From contig DASTWO010000147.1 in assembly GCA_035776675.1 (NCBI GenBank), forward strand, positions 1 through 21,352: a DNA stretch of 21,352 nucleotides, given 5' to 3'. Below the pieces are notes generated by a model. It searched no databases. It worked only from the letters and a program-made list of their open reading frames with translations, and was not told where the DNA came from. Source of the stretch: DASSOY01 sp035776675 (GTDB lineage Bacteria > Bacillota > Bacilli > Bacillales > DASSOY01). Positions within the stretch are counted from its first letter, which is position 1; every line of letters begins with the position of its first letter. Positions 1-7,379 of this stretch are shown one piece after another. A program made the position numbers and the translations under genes.

Positions 1-731
1 CTTGTAATCAGGGAACCGATCGCGCCATTCTCAAAATCAAGCACGCCCGCAATATGGGTTGGGGTATTTACCTTGATGGTCTGTCCATAATTGGGTTCGC
101 TCGTAATGGTTCTCTCCGGAAACGAAATTCCTGCGGAACCCGTCACACGCTTGACCGGTCCGATCAACGAGATCAACGCCGTTAAATAGTATGGCCCCAT
201 ATCAAATAAGGGACCGCCCCCCTCTTGGTAAAAGAAATCGGGATTAGGATGCCACATTTCTACACCGTGGCTTGTCATAAAGGCGCTGGCTGCGACAGGC
301 TTTCCAATCCAGCCGTCGTCAACTAATTTCCGACATGTTTGCAATCCGCCGCCGAGGAAGGTATCCGGCGCTCCGCCGGCCAAAAGACCCTTTTCTTCCG
401 CCGTATGTACAATTTTCTTGCCATCTTCCAATGAAATCGACAAAGGTTTCTCAACATAAACATGTTTTCCGGCCTCGAGCACCTTAAGGCAGACTTCTCC
501 ATGAGCGGCGGGAATCGTCAGGTTAATGACCATTTGAATATCCGGATCAGCCAACAATTCGTCGACCGTGCAAGCCTTCTGAATCCCGAATTCCTCCGCT
601 TTGTCCCTGGCCCTTTGCAAATCCAAATCCGCACAAGCCACTATTTCCAAGTCTTCAAAACCAGAACAATTGGTAAAATAAATGCTGCTAATGTTGCCGC
701 ACCCGATGATGCCTGCTTTGATTTTCGTCAT
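1..731 (-). CDS. Gfo/Idh/MocA family NAD(P)-dependent oxidoreductase, 3' end outside the window
   Basis: About 243 N-terminal residues are present and the frame runs off the left edge. The N-terminus has a Rossmann nucleotide-binding motif (GIIGCGNIS, about residues 7-15). The family's catalytic EKP motif follows (VYVEKPLS, near residue 95), and GGGPLFDMGPYYLT marks the start of the C-terminal substrate domain. Family members oxidise or reduce sugars, inositols or glycosides in the cytoplasm with NAD(P). The ATG lies one base after the stop of the upstream TIM-barrel gene and has a GGGAGG ribosome binding site, so the two are almost certainly co-transcribed and translationally coupled. The partner suggests sugar or sugar-acid oxidation, or 3-keto-glycoside chemistry. 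The substrate cannot be read from sequence. Confidence 0.93.
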   Translation of the reverse strand, partial: MTKIKAGIIGCGNISSIYFTNCSGFEDLEIVACADLDLQRARDKAEEFGIQKACTVDELLADPDIQMVINLTIPAAHGEVCLKVLEAGKHVYVEKPLSISLEDGKKIVHTAEEKGLLAGGAPDTFLGGGLQTCRKLVDDGWIGKPVAASAFMTSHGVEMWHPNPDFFYQEGGGPLFDMGPYYLTALISLIGPVKRVTGSAGISFPERTITSEPNYGQTIKVNTPTHIAGVLDFENGAIGSLIT

Positions 732-732
732 G

Positions 733-1590
733 TTATCGTTCCTCCCTTATCGGCAGCCCCAATTGATCCTGTACAAAATCCCGACAAACCATCAGGCTTT
801 CTTTCGGTGTACTAGTGGACTTATCAATCTCCACTGTCACCCAGCCTTCGTAACTCATTTCCTTCAGAAAATCGATGACCGGTTCGAAGCTGAGTGTCCC
901 CAATCCCAATTCACAAAAGATCGGCATCGCTTCATTTCCTGATAAAATAGGAAATTGTTCCGCATTCGCTTCCTCAGGAGAAATATCTTTCAAATGAACA
1001 TAGGCGATCCGATCCTGATACCGCCTCATAACCTTGACGGGATCCATTCCGGCTTTTGCAAGATGGGCCGTATCTGGGCAGAAGTAGACGTAATCAGGAT
1101 CGGTCATTTCCATCATCGCGTCCAATTCTTCTTCAGTTTCAATTTCAGTGCCCAAATGCGGATGAAGGCATGCCTTCACTCCTAACTCGGCACAACTCTT
1201 TGCTGCCGCATTCATCGTTTCTGCTGCAATCTTCAAGGCTTCTTTCGATGTGCCGCCTTCGGCCCGCGGCCCTCCCGGACCGAACACGATGCGGTCGCAA
1301 TTGTTCGCTGCCAAAAAGCGAGCCACCCGCGTGTTATAGTTAATAATGTGCTCCCTTTTTTCCGGATCAGTGAAATTTCCTCCGCCATACAAGGCTGAAA
1401 GGACAAATCCACTCTCTTGCAAAAGCCTCTGGAATTCTTCCAGTCTGTCTTCATACTTCAGTGCAATATGCGTAAATGTCTCACATGCCTGATAACCAAG
1501 CTCTGAGGCTTCCTTCAATCCGGTAAGCAAATCTTCTCCCCATGTGATCAAATGGCAAGATACTTTCACAATATCCCAACTTTCCATCAT
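733..1590 (-). CDS. Sugar phosphate isomerase/epimerase, xylose-isomerase-like TIM barrel (IolE/IolI/OtnI-like)
   Basis: The 285-residue frame is a typical single-domain AP-endonuclease-2/xylose isomerase-like TIM barrel. Candidate metal-site segments lie in the expected order: ACLHPHLGTE (about 140-149), FCPDTAHL (170-177), YVHLKD (197-202) and VEID (253-256). Such proteins isomerise, epimerise, dehydrate or eliminate sugars, inososes or keto acids in the cytoplasm. The start is uncertain: two tandem ATGs (1590, 1587) have no good ribosome binding site, while a GTG at 1569 with GGGA upstream gives an N-terminus MKVSCHLITWG that looks more like relatives. The gene sits between the ROK kinase and the Gfo/Idh gene. 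That pairing fits an OtnI-type isomerase or a partner in 3-keto-glycoside breakdown. Confidence 0.92.
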   Translation of the reverse strand: MMESWDIVKVSCHLITWGEDLLTGLKEASELGYQACETFTHIALKYEDRLEEFQRLLQESGFVLSALYGGGNFTDPEKREHIINYNTRVARFLAANNCDRIVFGPGGPRAEGGTSKEALKIAAETMNAAAKSCAELGVKACLHPHLGTEIETEEELDAMMEMTDPDYVYFCPDTAHLAKAGMDPVKVMRRYQDRIAYVHLKDISPEEANAEQFPILSGNEAMPIFCELGLGTLSFEPVIDFLKEMSYEGWVTVEIDKSTSTPKESLMVCRDFVQDQLGLPIREER

Positions 1591-1619
1591 TTTAATGAAA
1601 TAAATGTTTTCCGATTGAA

Positions 1620-2588
1620 CTATTCATCAAGTGCATTTAAAGCGACAGACAAACAGGCAAAATCCCCGATGCTTTCTCCCAAGGCCCCCGGAACAATTTC
1701 ACAGACTGCCAACGATTGGCTGAGGGCCTCCTTACGAACCGTTTTCTTTACAATAGGTTCAAGCAAGGCTTGCTGCCTCCCGTAGATACTGCCGATAATG
1801 ACTTTCTCGGGATTGAACAAATCAATAATGACTGCCAGTCCCCTTCCGAGAAATCCCGCAACATCTTCGAAGATTTCCAGTGCGAGTGGGTCGCCTTCCT
1901 GTGCCGCTTCACCGACTTTCTTCGTGGTAATATCATTTAATTCTTCTGAGCTTCTGCAAAAAGAAGGGACTTGCCCGACTTGAAGAGCACCTTCCGCCTT
2001 CATCTGTGCATATTTCGCAATTCCTCCGCCGCTGCAAAAACCTTCAAACGAGCCGTTTTTTCCGTATCCGGCCGGACCATAGTTTTCAAGCCTCATATGG
2101 CCGACTTCACCGGCAAAATCATTGGTACCCGAGTACAACTGGCCATTCAAAATCAAACCCGCGCCCATTCCGGTGCCGAATGTAAGGAAAACAACATTAC
2201 GGTTGCCCTTTCCGGCTCCCCACTTCCATTCCGCCAAAGCACAAGCATTGGCATCATTCTGCAAAGCGACCTCCACACCAAACTTTTTCTTGAAAGGCGT
2301 CACGATATCAACCTCGTGCCAGTTCGGAAGGTTCGGCGGTGATAATATAAGGCCGCGTTTGCTGTCCAACGGGTTCCCGCAACTAATTCCAATTGAAGCG
2401 ATTGTCACATCCGGATGATCGTCCAAAAGTTTTTCCAGCGCCTGCTCCATAAGTCGAATAGCGGCTTCCGGCGCCTCGGGAGTCGGAAACTTCTCCTTGG
2501 CTATAACCTCGATTGAGCCGTCTTTGATTTCTCCGAGTGATACGGCGCATTTGGTTCCTCCAATATCTAATCCCGCCAGAACAGTCAT
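1620..2588 (-). CDS. ROK family sugar kinase, zinc-site cysteines absent
   Basis: This 322-residue protein would phosphorylate a hexose or amino sugar with ATP in the cytoplasm. It has the phosphate-1 loop LDIGGTK (about residues 7-13), the catalytic-Asp segment QNDANA (110-115, D112), TFGTGMGAG (136-144) and GEVGHM (160-165, H164). The usual ROK zinc motif CxCGxxGCxE is replaced by AGYGKNGSFE (173-182), so the three cysteines are missing. I start at the ATG at 2588 rather than at an upstream in-frame start. That ATG forms an ATGA overlap with the SIS gene's stop and is preceded by GGAGGAGG. With the overlapping SIS isomerase it may form a kinase-isomerase pair, for example mannose to fructose 6-phosphate. 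The actual sugar is an inference. Confidence 0.92.
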   Translation of the reverse strand: MTVLAGLDIGGTKCAVSLGEIKDGSIEVIAKEKFPTPEAPEAAIRLMEQALEKLLDDHPDVTIASIGISCGNPLDSKRGLILSPPNLPNWHEVDIVTPFKKKFGVEVALQNDANACALAEWKWGAGKGNRNVVFLTFGTGMGAGLILNGQLYSGTNDFAGEVGHMRLENYGPAGYGKNGSFEGFCSGGGIAKYAQMKAEGALQVGQVPSFCRSSEELNDITTKKVGEAAQEGDPLALEIFEDVAGFLGRGLAVIIDLFNPEKVIIGSIYGRQQALLEPIVKKTVRKEALSQSLAVCEIVPGALGESIGDFACLSVALNALDE

Positions 2589-3220
2589 GATTGAAAAAAC
2601 GCCTCCTCCAACATGATGCACAATGCATGATAAATCGGCAGATGCCTTTCCTGAATATCAGGTGTTTCATTCCACGGTACAACAATTGCTGTATCGCAAA
2701 CTTCTTTCAAGGCCCCCCCGTCTTTTCCGGTTAAGCCAATCGTTGTTATGCCCATTGCCTTGGCCACCTTCAAAGCTTGGAGAACATTTTTCGAATTTCC
2801 GGAGGTACTAATACCGACCACGGCATCCGCTTTCGCCCCGTATCCGAAAACCTGTTGGGCAAAAACCATGTCAGGGGCCACATCATTGGAAAACGCCGTC
2901 ATCAATGAGGTGTGGCTTACTAGTGAAATAGCGGGTAATCCGCCTTGCAAATGCTCCGATAAATAACTCCCGTCCTCCGGATATTGTTCTATCAATTTCT
3001 GTCTGAAAGAATCATTGACGGGTCGTTTCTGCAAGAATCCCTTCATTAACTCTCCGACAATATGCTCGCAGTCCGAAGCACTCCCGCCATTTCCGCACAA
3101 CATGACTTTCCCGCCTTCTTGATAACAATCTTTCAATCTCTCGAAAGTTTCATTAATAGCCGGAAGGCACTCCGAAAGCTCCGGATATTTCTGAGTCATT
3201 TGTTCTAACGCCGAATGCAT
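2585..3220 (-). CDS. SIS-domain sugar-phosphate isomerase, GmhA-like
   Basis: The 211-residue protein has the single SIS fold of phosphoheptose isomerases. Visible motifs are the phosphosugar loop CGNGGSASD (42-50), H53 and E57 (the GmhA catalytic Glu region), STSGNSKN (138-145), and IQERH (189-193) carrying the expected second catalytic residue H193. An insertion of roughly 25-30 residues (about 62-92) follows the first motif. GmhA converts sedoheptulose 7-phosphate to a heptose phosphate; relatives act on other aldose/ketose phosphates. The ATG has GAGGAG seven bases upstream, and this ribosome binding site lies inside the 26-base repeat described separately. The stop overlaps the kinase start as ATGA. 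In this locus aldose-ketose isomerisation of the sugar freed by the mannosidase is more likely than lipopolysaccharide heptose synthesis. Confidence 0.9.
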   Translation of the reverse strand: MHSALEQMTQKYPELSECLPAINETFERLKDCYQEGGKVMLCGNGGSASDCEHIVGELMKGFLQKRPVNDSFRQKLIEQYPEDGSYLSEHLQGGLPAISLVSHTSLMTAFSNDVAPDMVFAQQVFGYGAKADAVVGISTSGNSKNVLQALKVAKAMGITTIGLTGKDGGALKEVCDTAIVVPWNETPDIQERHLPIYHALCIMLEEAFFQS

Positions 3221-3221
3221 C

Positions 3222-3372
3222 TAATCACTCCTCTTCTGTCACTACGTTCACCAGACTCGTTAAGTACTCCCGCGCCCAAAGCAAGTTCGAGATGTAGCGT
3301 TCTCGGCTTGGTCGCATCGCAGCCTACTCCCTGATGTGATGCTTGAGCACTCCTCTTCTGTCACTACGTTCA
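3222..3372 (-). repeat. Intergenic element bounded by a 26-base direct repeat, with foldable core
   Basis: This 150-base gap between the OtnK-like and SIS genes is the only large gap within the enzyme genes. Identical 26-base copies lie at 3226-3251 and 3348-3373, both ending (minus strand) in AGAAGAGGAGTG; the proximal copy supplies the SIS ribosome binding site. Between them, 3276-3282 (CCAAAGC) can pair with 3306-3311 (GCTTGG), enclosing a second stem, CGAGA 3288-3292 with TCTCG 3301-3305. No open frame of note is seen. It could be a small dispersed repeat, a local tandem duplication, or an mRNA processing/stability element. The function is unknown. Confidence 0.75.
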
Positions 3373-4665
3373 CTAAACCGATAAGGATTTCAAATGAGAA
3401 AAGGCTTTTTCCAGGAAATCATTTCGCCCGAAGCTGCCGGATTTCAAGACGAGCGCCACAGGCTGGCCCGAAAGAGAAATACAAGACGGAAGACCTGGCG
3501 CGATTTCCTCGCAAACTCTCATCCCTTTTATACCCAGACGGCTACACACCGCTCCAGACGTATCACCACCGGCGACAATAAGCCGGTTTTGGCCAGATTG
3601 TTGCATGATTTTCTCGGCGATTTCGGCCATCGTTCCAGATACAAGCCGCGATATTTCTTCATTGGAGAGCCCTTTTTCCAAAGCCGCGTCTTTTGTTGCT
3701 CGCACTTTATCCGGAGAATTGGAAGTGTGAAAAATCACGTCGGTTCCCTCGTTTAACACAGGGATGATTTCATTAACCGCATTCCGAATTTTCTCTTCCG
3801 GATTTGCTGCAGCCGCCAAATCAACCGTGTCAAATTCCAGAACAACCGCCTGCCCATTGCGCATATAATCAATTTGTTCCGCCATCTGAGGCATCAGACT
3901 TCCGGCAACGCACAATAAACCCTTGCCATTATAGGGTAGTAAAACACGTTGATGAGAGAGATTCTCCCTTTGTCCCCAAACCTTCGGTAATTCCTCAGCC
4001 AATGCGGAACTTCCGCAAATGACATTTTCGTCTTGAACAGCATCGGCAATCACTGTCAAATCCTTTTGCTCCGTGACATCAACAATGGCGTACTGTAAGG
4101 TGTTCTTCAGTTCTTTCAATCGCTCCCTGATTGATTCAGCACCACCCTTCACGACTGAATGATCAACCAGACCGACCTTTCTCTTCGTTTGCGATTGCAA
4201 AATCCCGACTAAATCGGACTGCTCCATCGGATGAACCGGATCATTCCTGAACTCGGAATCTTCCAATCTTCTGCCGTGCACATAATGAACACCATCCACT
4301 GTGGTTCTCCCATTCTTCGGGAAACCAAGAACGATCACGGCAAACTCTTCTTCCAACGCATCCAGCATCGCGTCAAATTCGGCTCCGATGTTACCGCGAA
4401 AGACGGAACAGGTCTTGTTGAAGAAACGGCTCACACCGGCTTCCCGAAAGTCCTTTGCAGCCTGAAAGACCTTATCATAAGCCACATCAGGCTGATCGAG
4501 CCTTGAATCGGTATCCAATATCACAACATCTGGCGTTTTTTCATGATCCGGACGCCAACCGCCCTCAAGATCATAGCCAAATACATGAGTTAAATAACTG
4601 GACTTTGCAAACATGATGCCAATATCATTGGCGCCCGTAATGTCGTCCGCAACCACACCAATCAC
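3373..4665 (-). CDS. Four-carbon acid sugar kinase family protein (DUF1537, OtnK/LtnK/DtnK-like)
   Basis: The 430-residue protein matches the two-domain DUF1537 kinases, which phosphorylate threonate, erythronate or 3-oxo-tetronate at C4. The N-terminal domain opens with IGVVADDITGANDIG (2-16) and contains KTCSVFRGN (84-92), the counterpart of the family's KxDSTLRGN motif with Asp replaced by Cys. The C-terminal nucleotide domain has AGGDTSGAV (365-373) and LKSGSFG (407-413). I choose the GTG at 4665: it lies one base after the aldolase stop, has AAGGAAG upstream and gives the normal N-terminus. ATGs at 4707 and 4701 would add 12-14 residues overlapping the aldolase gene. Adjacency to a class II aldolase-like gene repeats the OtnK/OtnC arrangement of tetronate catabolism. 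Confidence 0.88.
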   Translation of the reverse strand: MIGVVADDITGANDIGIMFAKSSYLTHVFGYDLEGGWRPDHEKTPDVVILDTDSRLDQPDVAYDKVFQAAKDFREAGVSRFFNKTCSVFRGNIGAEFDAMLDALEEEFAVIVLGFPKNGRTTVDGVHYVHGRRLEDSEFRNDPVHPMEQSDLVGILQSQTKRKVGLVDHSVVKGGAESIRERLKELKNTLQYAIVDVTEQKDLTVIADAVQDENVICGSSALAEELPKVWGQRENLSHQRVLLPYNGKGLLCVAGSLMPQMAEQIDYMRNGQAVVLEFDTVDLAAAANPEEKIRNAVNEIIPVLNEGTDVIFHTSNSPDKVRATKDAALEKGLSNEEISRLVSGTMAEIAEKIMQQSGQNRLIVAGGDTSGAVCSRLGIKGMRVCEEIAPGLPSCISLSGQPVALVLKSGSFGRNDFLEKAFSHLKSLSV

Positions 4666-4666
4666 C

Positions 4667-5320
4667 TTAGTCCCACTTCCTTCTAGGCTTGTAACCCGCA
4701 TTTTCAAGGAAATCTCCGACGGTGTCCGCAGATAACCTTTTCAATTCAACGCCCGCACTCCGGGCCGTGACAATCATCTTGCAAGCCATTTCCAGCGTTT
4801 GCAATCCCATTCTGGCTTCCTTGAGACTTTTGTCATAAACAAGAACGCCGTGATTCTCGAGCAACAAAATATTTGCTTTTCCTGCCTTTTCCCGGACACC
4901 TTCGGCCAATTCCCGCGATCCCGGATGAAAATACGGCACCCGTTCCACACGCTCCAAATAGTACATCGTTTCTACAAATAGATCCGATAAAATATTCATG
5001 TCAGAACAAGCCGCAAAAGTGCTGAAAAAAGGAGAAGCATGCAGAATCGCATGTACATCCGGCCTTTCTTCATAAACCGCCTGATGCATCGGCCATTCTT
5101 TCGACGGCTTTTTCCCGCCTCCATGATTCTCCTCGCCAAAGGAACACGCAGCGAAATCGCCTTCTCCTAACTCTCCGAGGTAGGTTCCGCTCGCCGTGAT
5201 CAAATACTGTTCTTCCTCAACCCTGGCGCTGATGTTTCCGGCATTTCCCCAGGCGAGGTCATATGTCATCATGTAACGGCCGGTCTTTCGCAATTGTTGA
5301 CTTACACTTTCGACAGTCAT
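4667..5320 (-). CDS. Class II aldolase/adducin family protein (OtnC/AraD-like)
   Basis: The 217-residue protein has the usual length and order of zinc-dependent class II aldolases and of OtnC decarboxylases: GNAGNIS (25-31), PSKEWPMH (72-79) with the likely catalytic E75, ILHASPFFS (92-100), YFHPGSRE (130-137) and LLENHG (153-158). Family zinc ligands are normally HxH plus a later His. Here H94 and H157 remain, but the second His of the pair is S96; H132 is a possible substitute. Next to an OtnK-like kinase it may decarboxylate or cleave the phosphorylated keto-acid to a triose phosphate. The ATG overlaps the upstream stop as ATGA, and the ribosome binding site GAAGGTG is modest. An aldolase rather than a decarboxylase role is equally possible. 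Confidence 0.9.
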   Translation of the reverse strand: MTVESVSQQLRKTGRYMMTYDLAWGNAGNISARVEEEQYLITASGTYLGELGEGDFAACSFGEENHGGGKKPSKEWPMHQAVYEERPDVHAILHASPFFSTFAACSDMNILSDLFVETMYYLERVERVPYFHPGSRELAEGVREKAGKANILLLENHGVLVYDKSLKEARMGLQTLEMACKMIVTARSAGVELKRLSADTVGDFLENAGYKPRRKWD

Positions 5321-7374
5321 GCTTCACACACCTTCAAATCCAGATCTTGCTCATAAAGGGACGCCTCCTGGCAGGCGTAAAGCACCAATCCTACACACCA
5401 AGAATGCGACAAAGTCAGCATCATGCCTTTCGGTTGAAAACAATTGGTATTATAAAAACGTTCCGTCACCATTCCTTTATAGGCATTGAAATCACCGTCT
5501 TCGCGGGCAACACATTGGAGAAAACATGCAAGATTGTCACGAGTTCTGTCCAGGTAATACTGGTCTCCCGTGTAACGCCACAGGCGCATCATCTCAGGAA
5601 AACAAAATAACCCGTAATTATGAAGATGTTGATTGGACGGTGAAGCCTGGTCCGCCCCTCTGGAACGGTAGTCTAGTTGGCTTAGCATGGTGTGCTTTGG
5701 AAACGCTAAATTGTAAGTCCACCGGAAGGTCATCATCCAATCCGCCGTTCGTCTGGCCAAATCAAGCCATTGCTCATCCCGGTCTTCTTCATATAAAAGA
5801 AGATACGCGACAAGAGTGTTGTAAGCATCCTCGGAAGTCGGAGTCAAATGCACATCTTCAGGCGCCCCGTAAATCAATTCATTCTTGATAAAAGATTGAT
5901 AGTAATGCCCCGCCCGGATAGCCGATTGACAAAATGCCTCATTGCCAAAATAATGACCGCCTTCGAGCAAAGCTGCAATCCAGAGAACGCCTCCGGCACC
6001 GTCCCATTCCTCAACATTTCCATTCTCGCAATGGTAATATGAGCCGAAGTTTCCGTCCTCACGTTGGCATCGAACCGCGAATTCCAGATTCGACAACACC
6101 GCTTCTTCCCATTTTTCGTGGCGGACTCCGCGTTCTTTTTCAAACTTCAACGCGCGAACCATGAACAACGTGGCTTCGGAAATCGTCCTCGCCTGTAACC
6201 AGCTCCGATCCGGGTTCCACCCCGATCCCCAGCCTCTTTCTTCGGTCCATTCCGCCCAGAATATCCCGCTTGGCGCCACACCTGAAGAAATTTTACCCAG
6301 AACATTGTTTGCCGCTGTAATATAAGAATCCATTCCGTTTTTTCGGCCGTATGTCAACAATGCATAAGCATACGGAGCTCCACTGACCCAGCCCACATGC
6401 ATGTGAGGACGATCTCCCTGTCCTTTAACATTTCCGTTGAATTCTCGGTCAAAAGCGGCCGTTTCATTTAAAATGTGATTTTTTTCACTGTAATGCCATG
6501 TATATAAGCCGTGCGCCGTCAATTCCGCAGCCTTATCCGGCTTGATCCATGGATTCAAATCATGCTCTTTCTGATCCCGCCGGTACATTTCCCGTACAAA
6601 CGGATCATATGCGTGAAGGTCCGGTGAACCCATATAAATTTTGAATGAAAGGTGATGTTCTTCACCCGGTTTCCAATGATGAACCTGGCAATCCGCCGGC
6701 TGCGGATCCACAGGGCTGTGAAAGGTAATCGGCTCCTCCCTGTACGGATAATGAAGCCAAATAGAAGTCCCTTCCTGGTTGCCGGAAAAACCAAGGCCGC
6801 TCAACCCCAGAGAAGACATTTCATCTGTATAAAGCCCTCCGCAAAATTCATTGTTCCAGGAAAAGACAACCGGCAAAGCGGCGCGATCAGCCCGAAATGA
6901 CCAGAGATCCGAAACCATTTGCTCAGGATCACCGCCTTCGTAGTCATATCGAGGGTACATACGATTGTTGTGCGCAAACCGATTTTCCTTATAAAAGGCA
7001 CCTGGAATCATCCATGTCGGGCGACCGCTACCCACTAGATCGAATTTCACCTGAATGCCGCGTTCTACCGGCTCCTCCCCGTCATAACGCACCTTCATCT
7101 TCACATCATAATACCCGCAACCATCCTCGTTCTTTTTCAAACGGGCAGATACATTGAAATGATGCGACACGCCGGAAAGTTGAATCCCATGGTTGTTTTC
7201 GATTACCTCGGAAATCCCGACCGCATTTTCCTCTTGTTCAGGACCCAACAGGCGAACCATTGAAGGCATTCTCATATAGGCTTTAGTCGAAGTTTCGGAA
7301 GCCAATCGCAGTTCATATTGATCGTCTCTAGGTTCCACATATAGATTTTTCAGCTGATTCAACGATTTGCTCAT
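5317..7374 (-). CDS. Uncharacterised 685-residue protein, probable helical-toroid (six-hairpin) glycosidase or lyase-like enzyme
   Basis: I do not recognise a named family. The first ~255 residues look beta-rich (alternating hydrophobics, many Gly and Asp), including FSWNNEFCGGLY (about 171-182). The rest, about 260-670, has amphipathic helices with repeated aromatic Trp/Tyr segments, such as SGIFWAEWTEERGWGSGW (about 360-380) and TPTSEDAYNT (about 515-525). That is the pattern of alpha/alpha-toroid glycoside hydrolases, epimerases and lyases. No signal peptide is seen, so it should be cytoplasmic. The start is the ATG at 7374, which has GGAGG ten bases upstream and lies five bases after the GH38 stop; an upstream start would overlap that gene. 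Its stop overlaps the aldolase ATG. The context suggests a second glycan-cleaving enzyme working beside the mannosidase. Confidence 0.85.
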   Translation of the reverse strand: MSKSLNQLKNLYVEPRDDQYELRLASETSTKAYMRMPSMVRLLGPEQEENAVGISEVIENNHGIQLSGVSHHFNVSARLKKNEDGCGYYDVKMKVRYDGEEPVERGIQVKFDLVGSGRPTWMIPGAFYKENRFAHNNRMYPRYDYEGGDPEQMVSDLWSFRADRAALPVVFSWNNEFCGGLYTDEMSSLGLSGLGFSGNQEGTSIWLHYPYREEPITFHSPVDPQPADCQVHHWKPGEEHHLSFKIYMGSPDLHAYDPFVREMYRRDQKEHDLNPWIKPDKAAELTAHGLYTWHYSEKNHILNETAAFDREFNGNVKGQGDRPHMHVGWVSGAPYAYALLTYGRKNGMDSYITAANNVLGKISSGVAPSGIFWAEWTEERGWGSGWNPDRSWLQARTISEATLFMVRALKFEKERGVRHEKWEEAVLSNLEFAVRCQREDGNFGSYYHCENGNVEEWDGAGGVLWIAALLEGGHYFGNEAFCQSAIRAGHYYQSFIKNELIYGAPEDVHLTPTSEDAYNTLVAYLLLYEEDRDEQWLDLARRTADWMMTFRWTYNLAFPKHTMLSQLDYRSRGADQASPSNQHLHNYGLFCFPEMMRLWRYTGDQYYLDRTRDNLACFLQCVAREDGDFNAYKGMVTERFYNTNCFQPKGMMLTLSHSWCVGLVLYACQEASLYEQDLDLKVCEA

Positions 7375-7379
7375 TTCTC

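Noticed and set aside
3222..3372. T-box or other known riboswitch
   Set aside because: GGAGTACTTAACGAG first recalled a T-box leader, but no T-box sequence, antiterminator or terminator is present, and the downstream gene is a sugar isomerase.
3226..3373. CRISPR-like repeat
   Set aside because: Only two 26-base copies with a 96-base interval, not an array of regularly spaced repeats.
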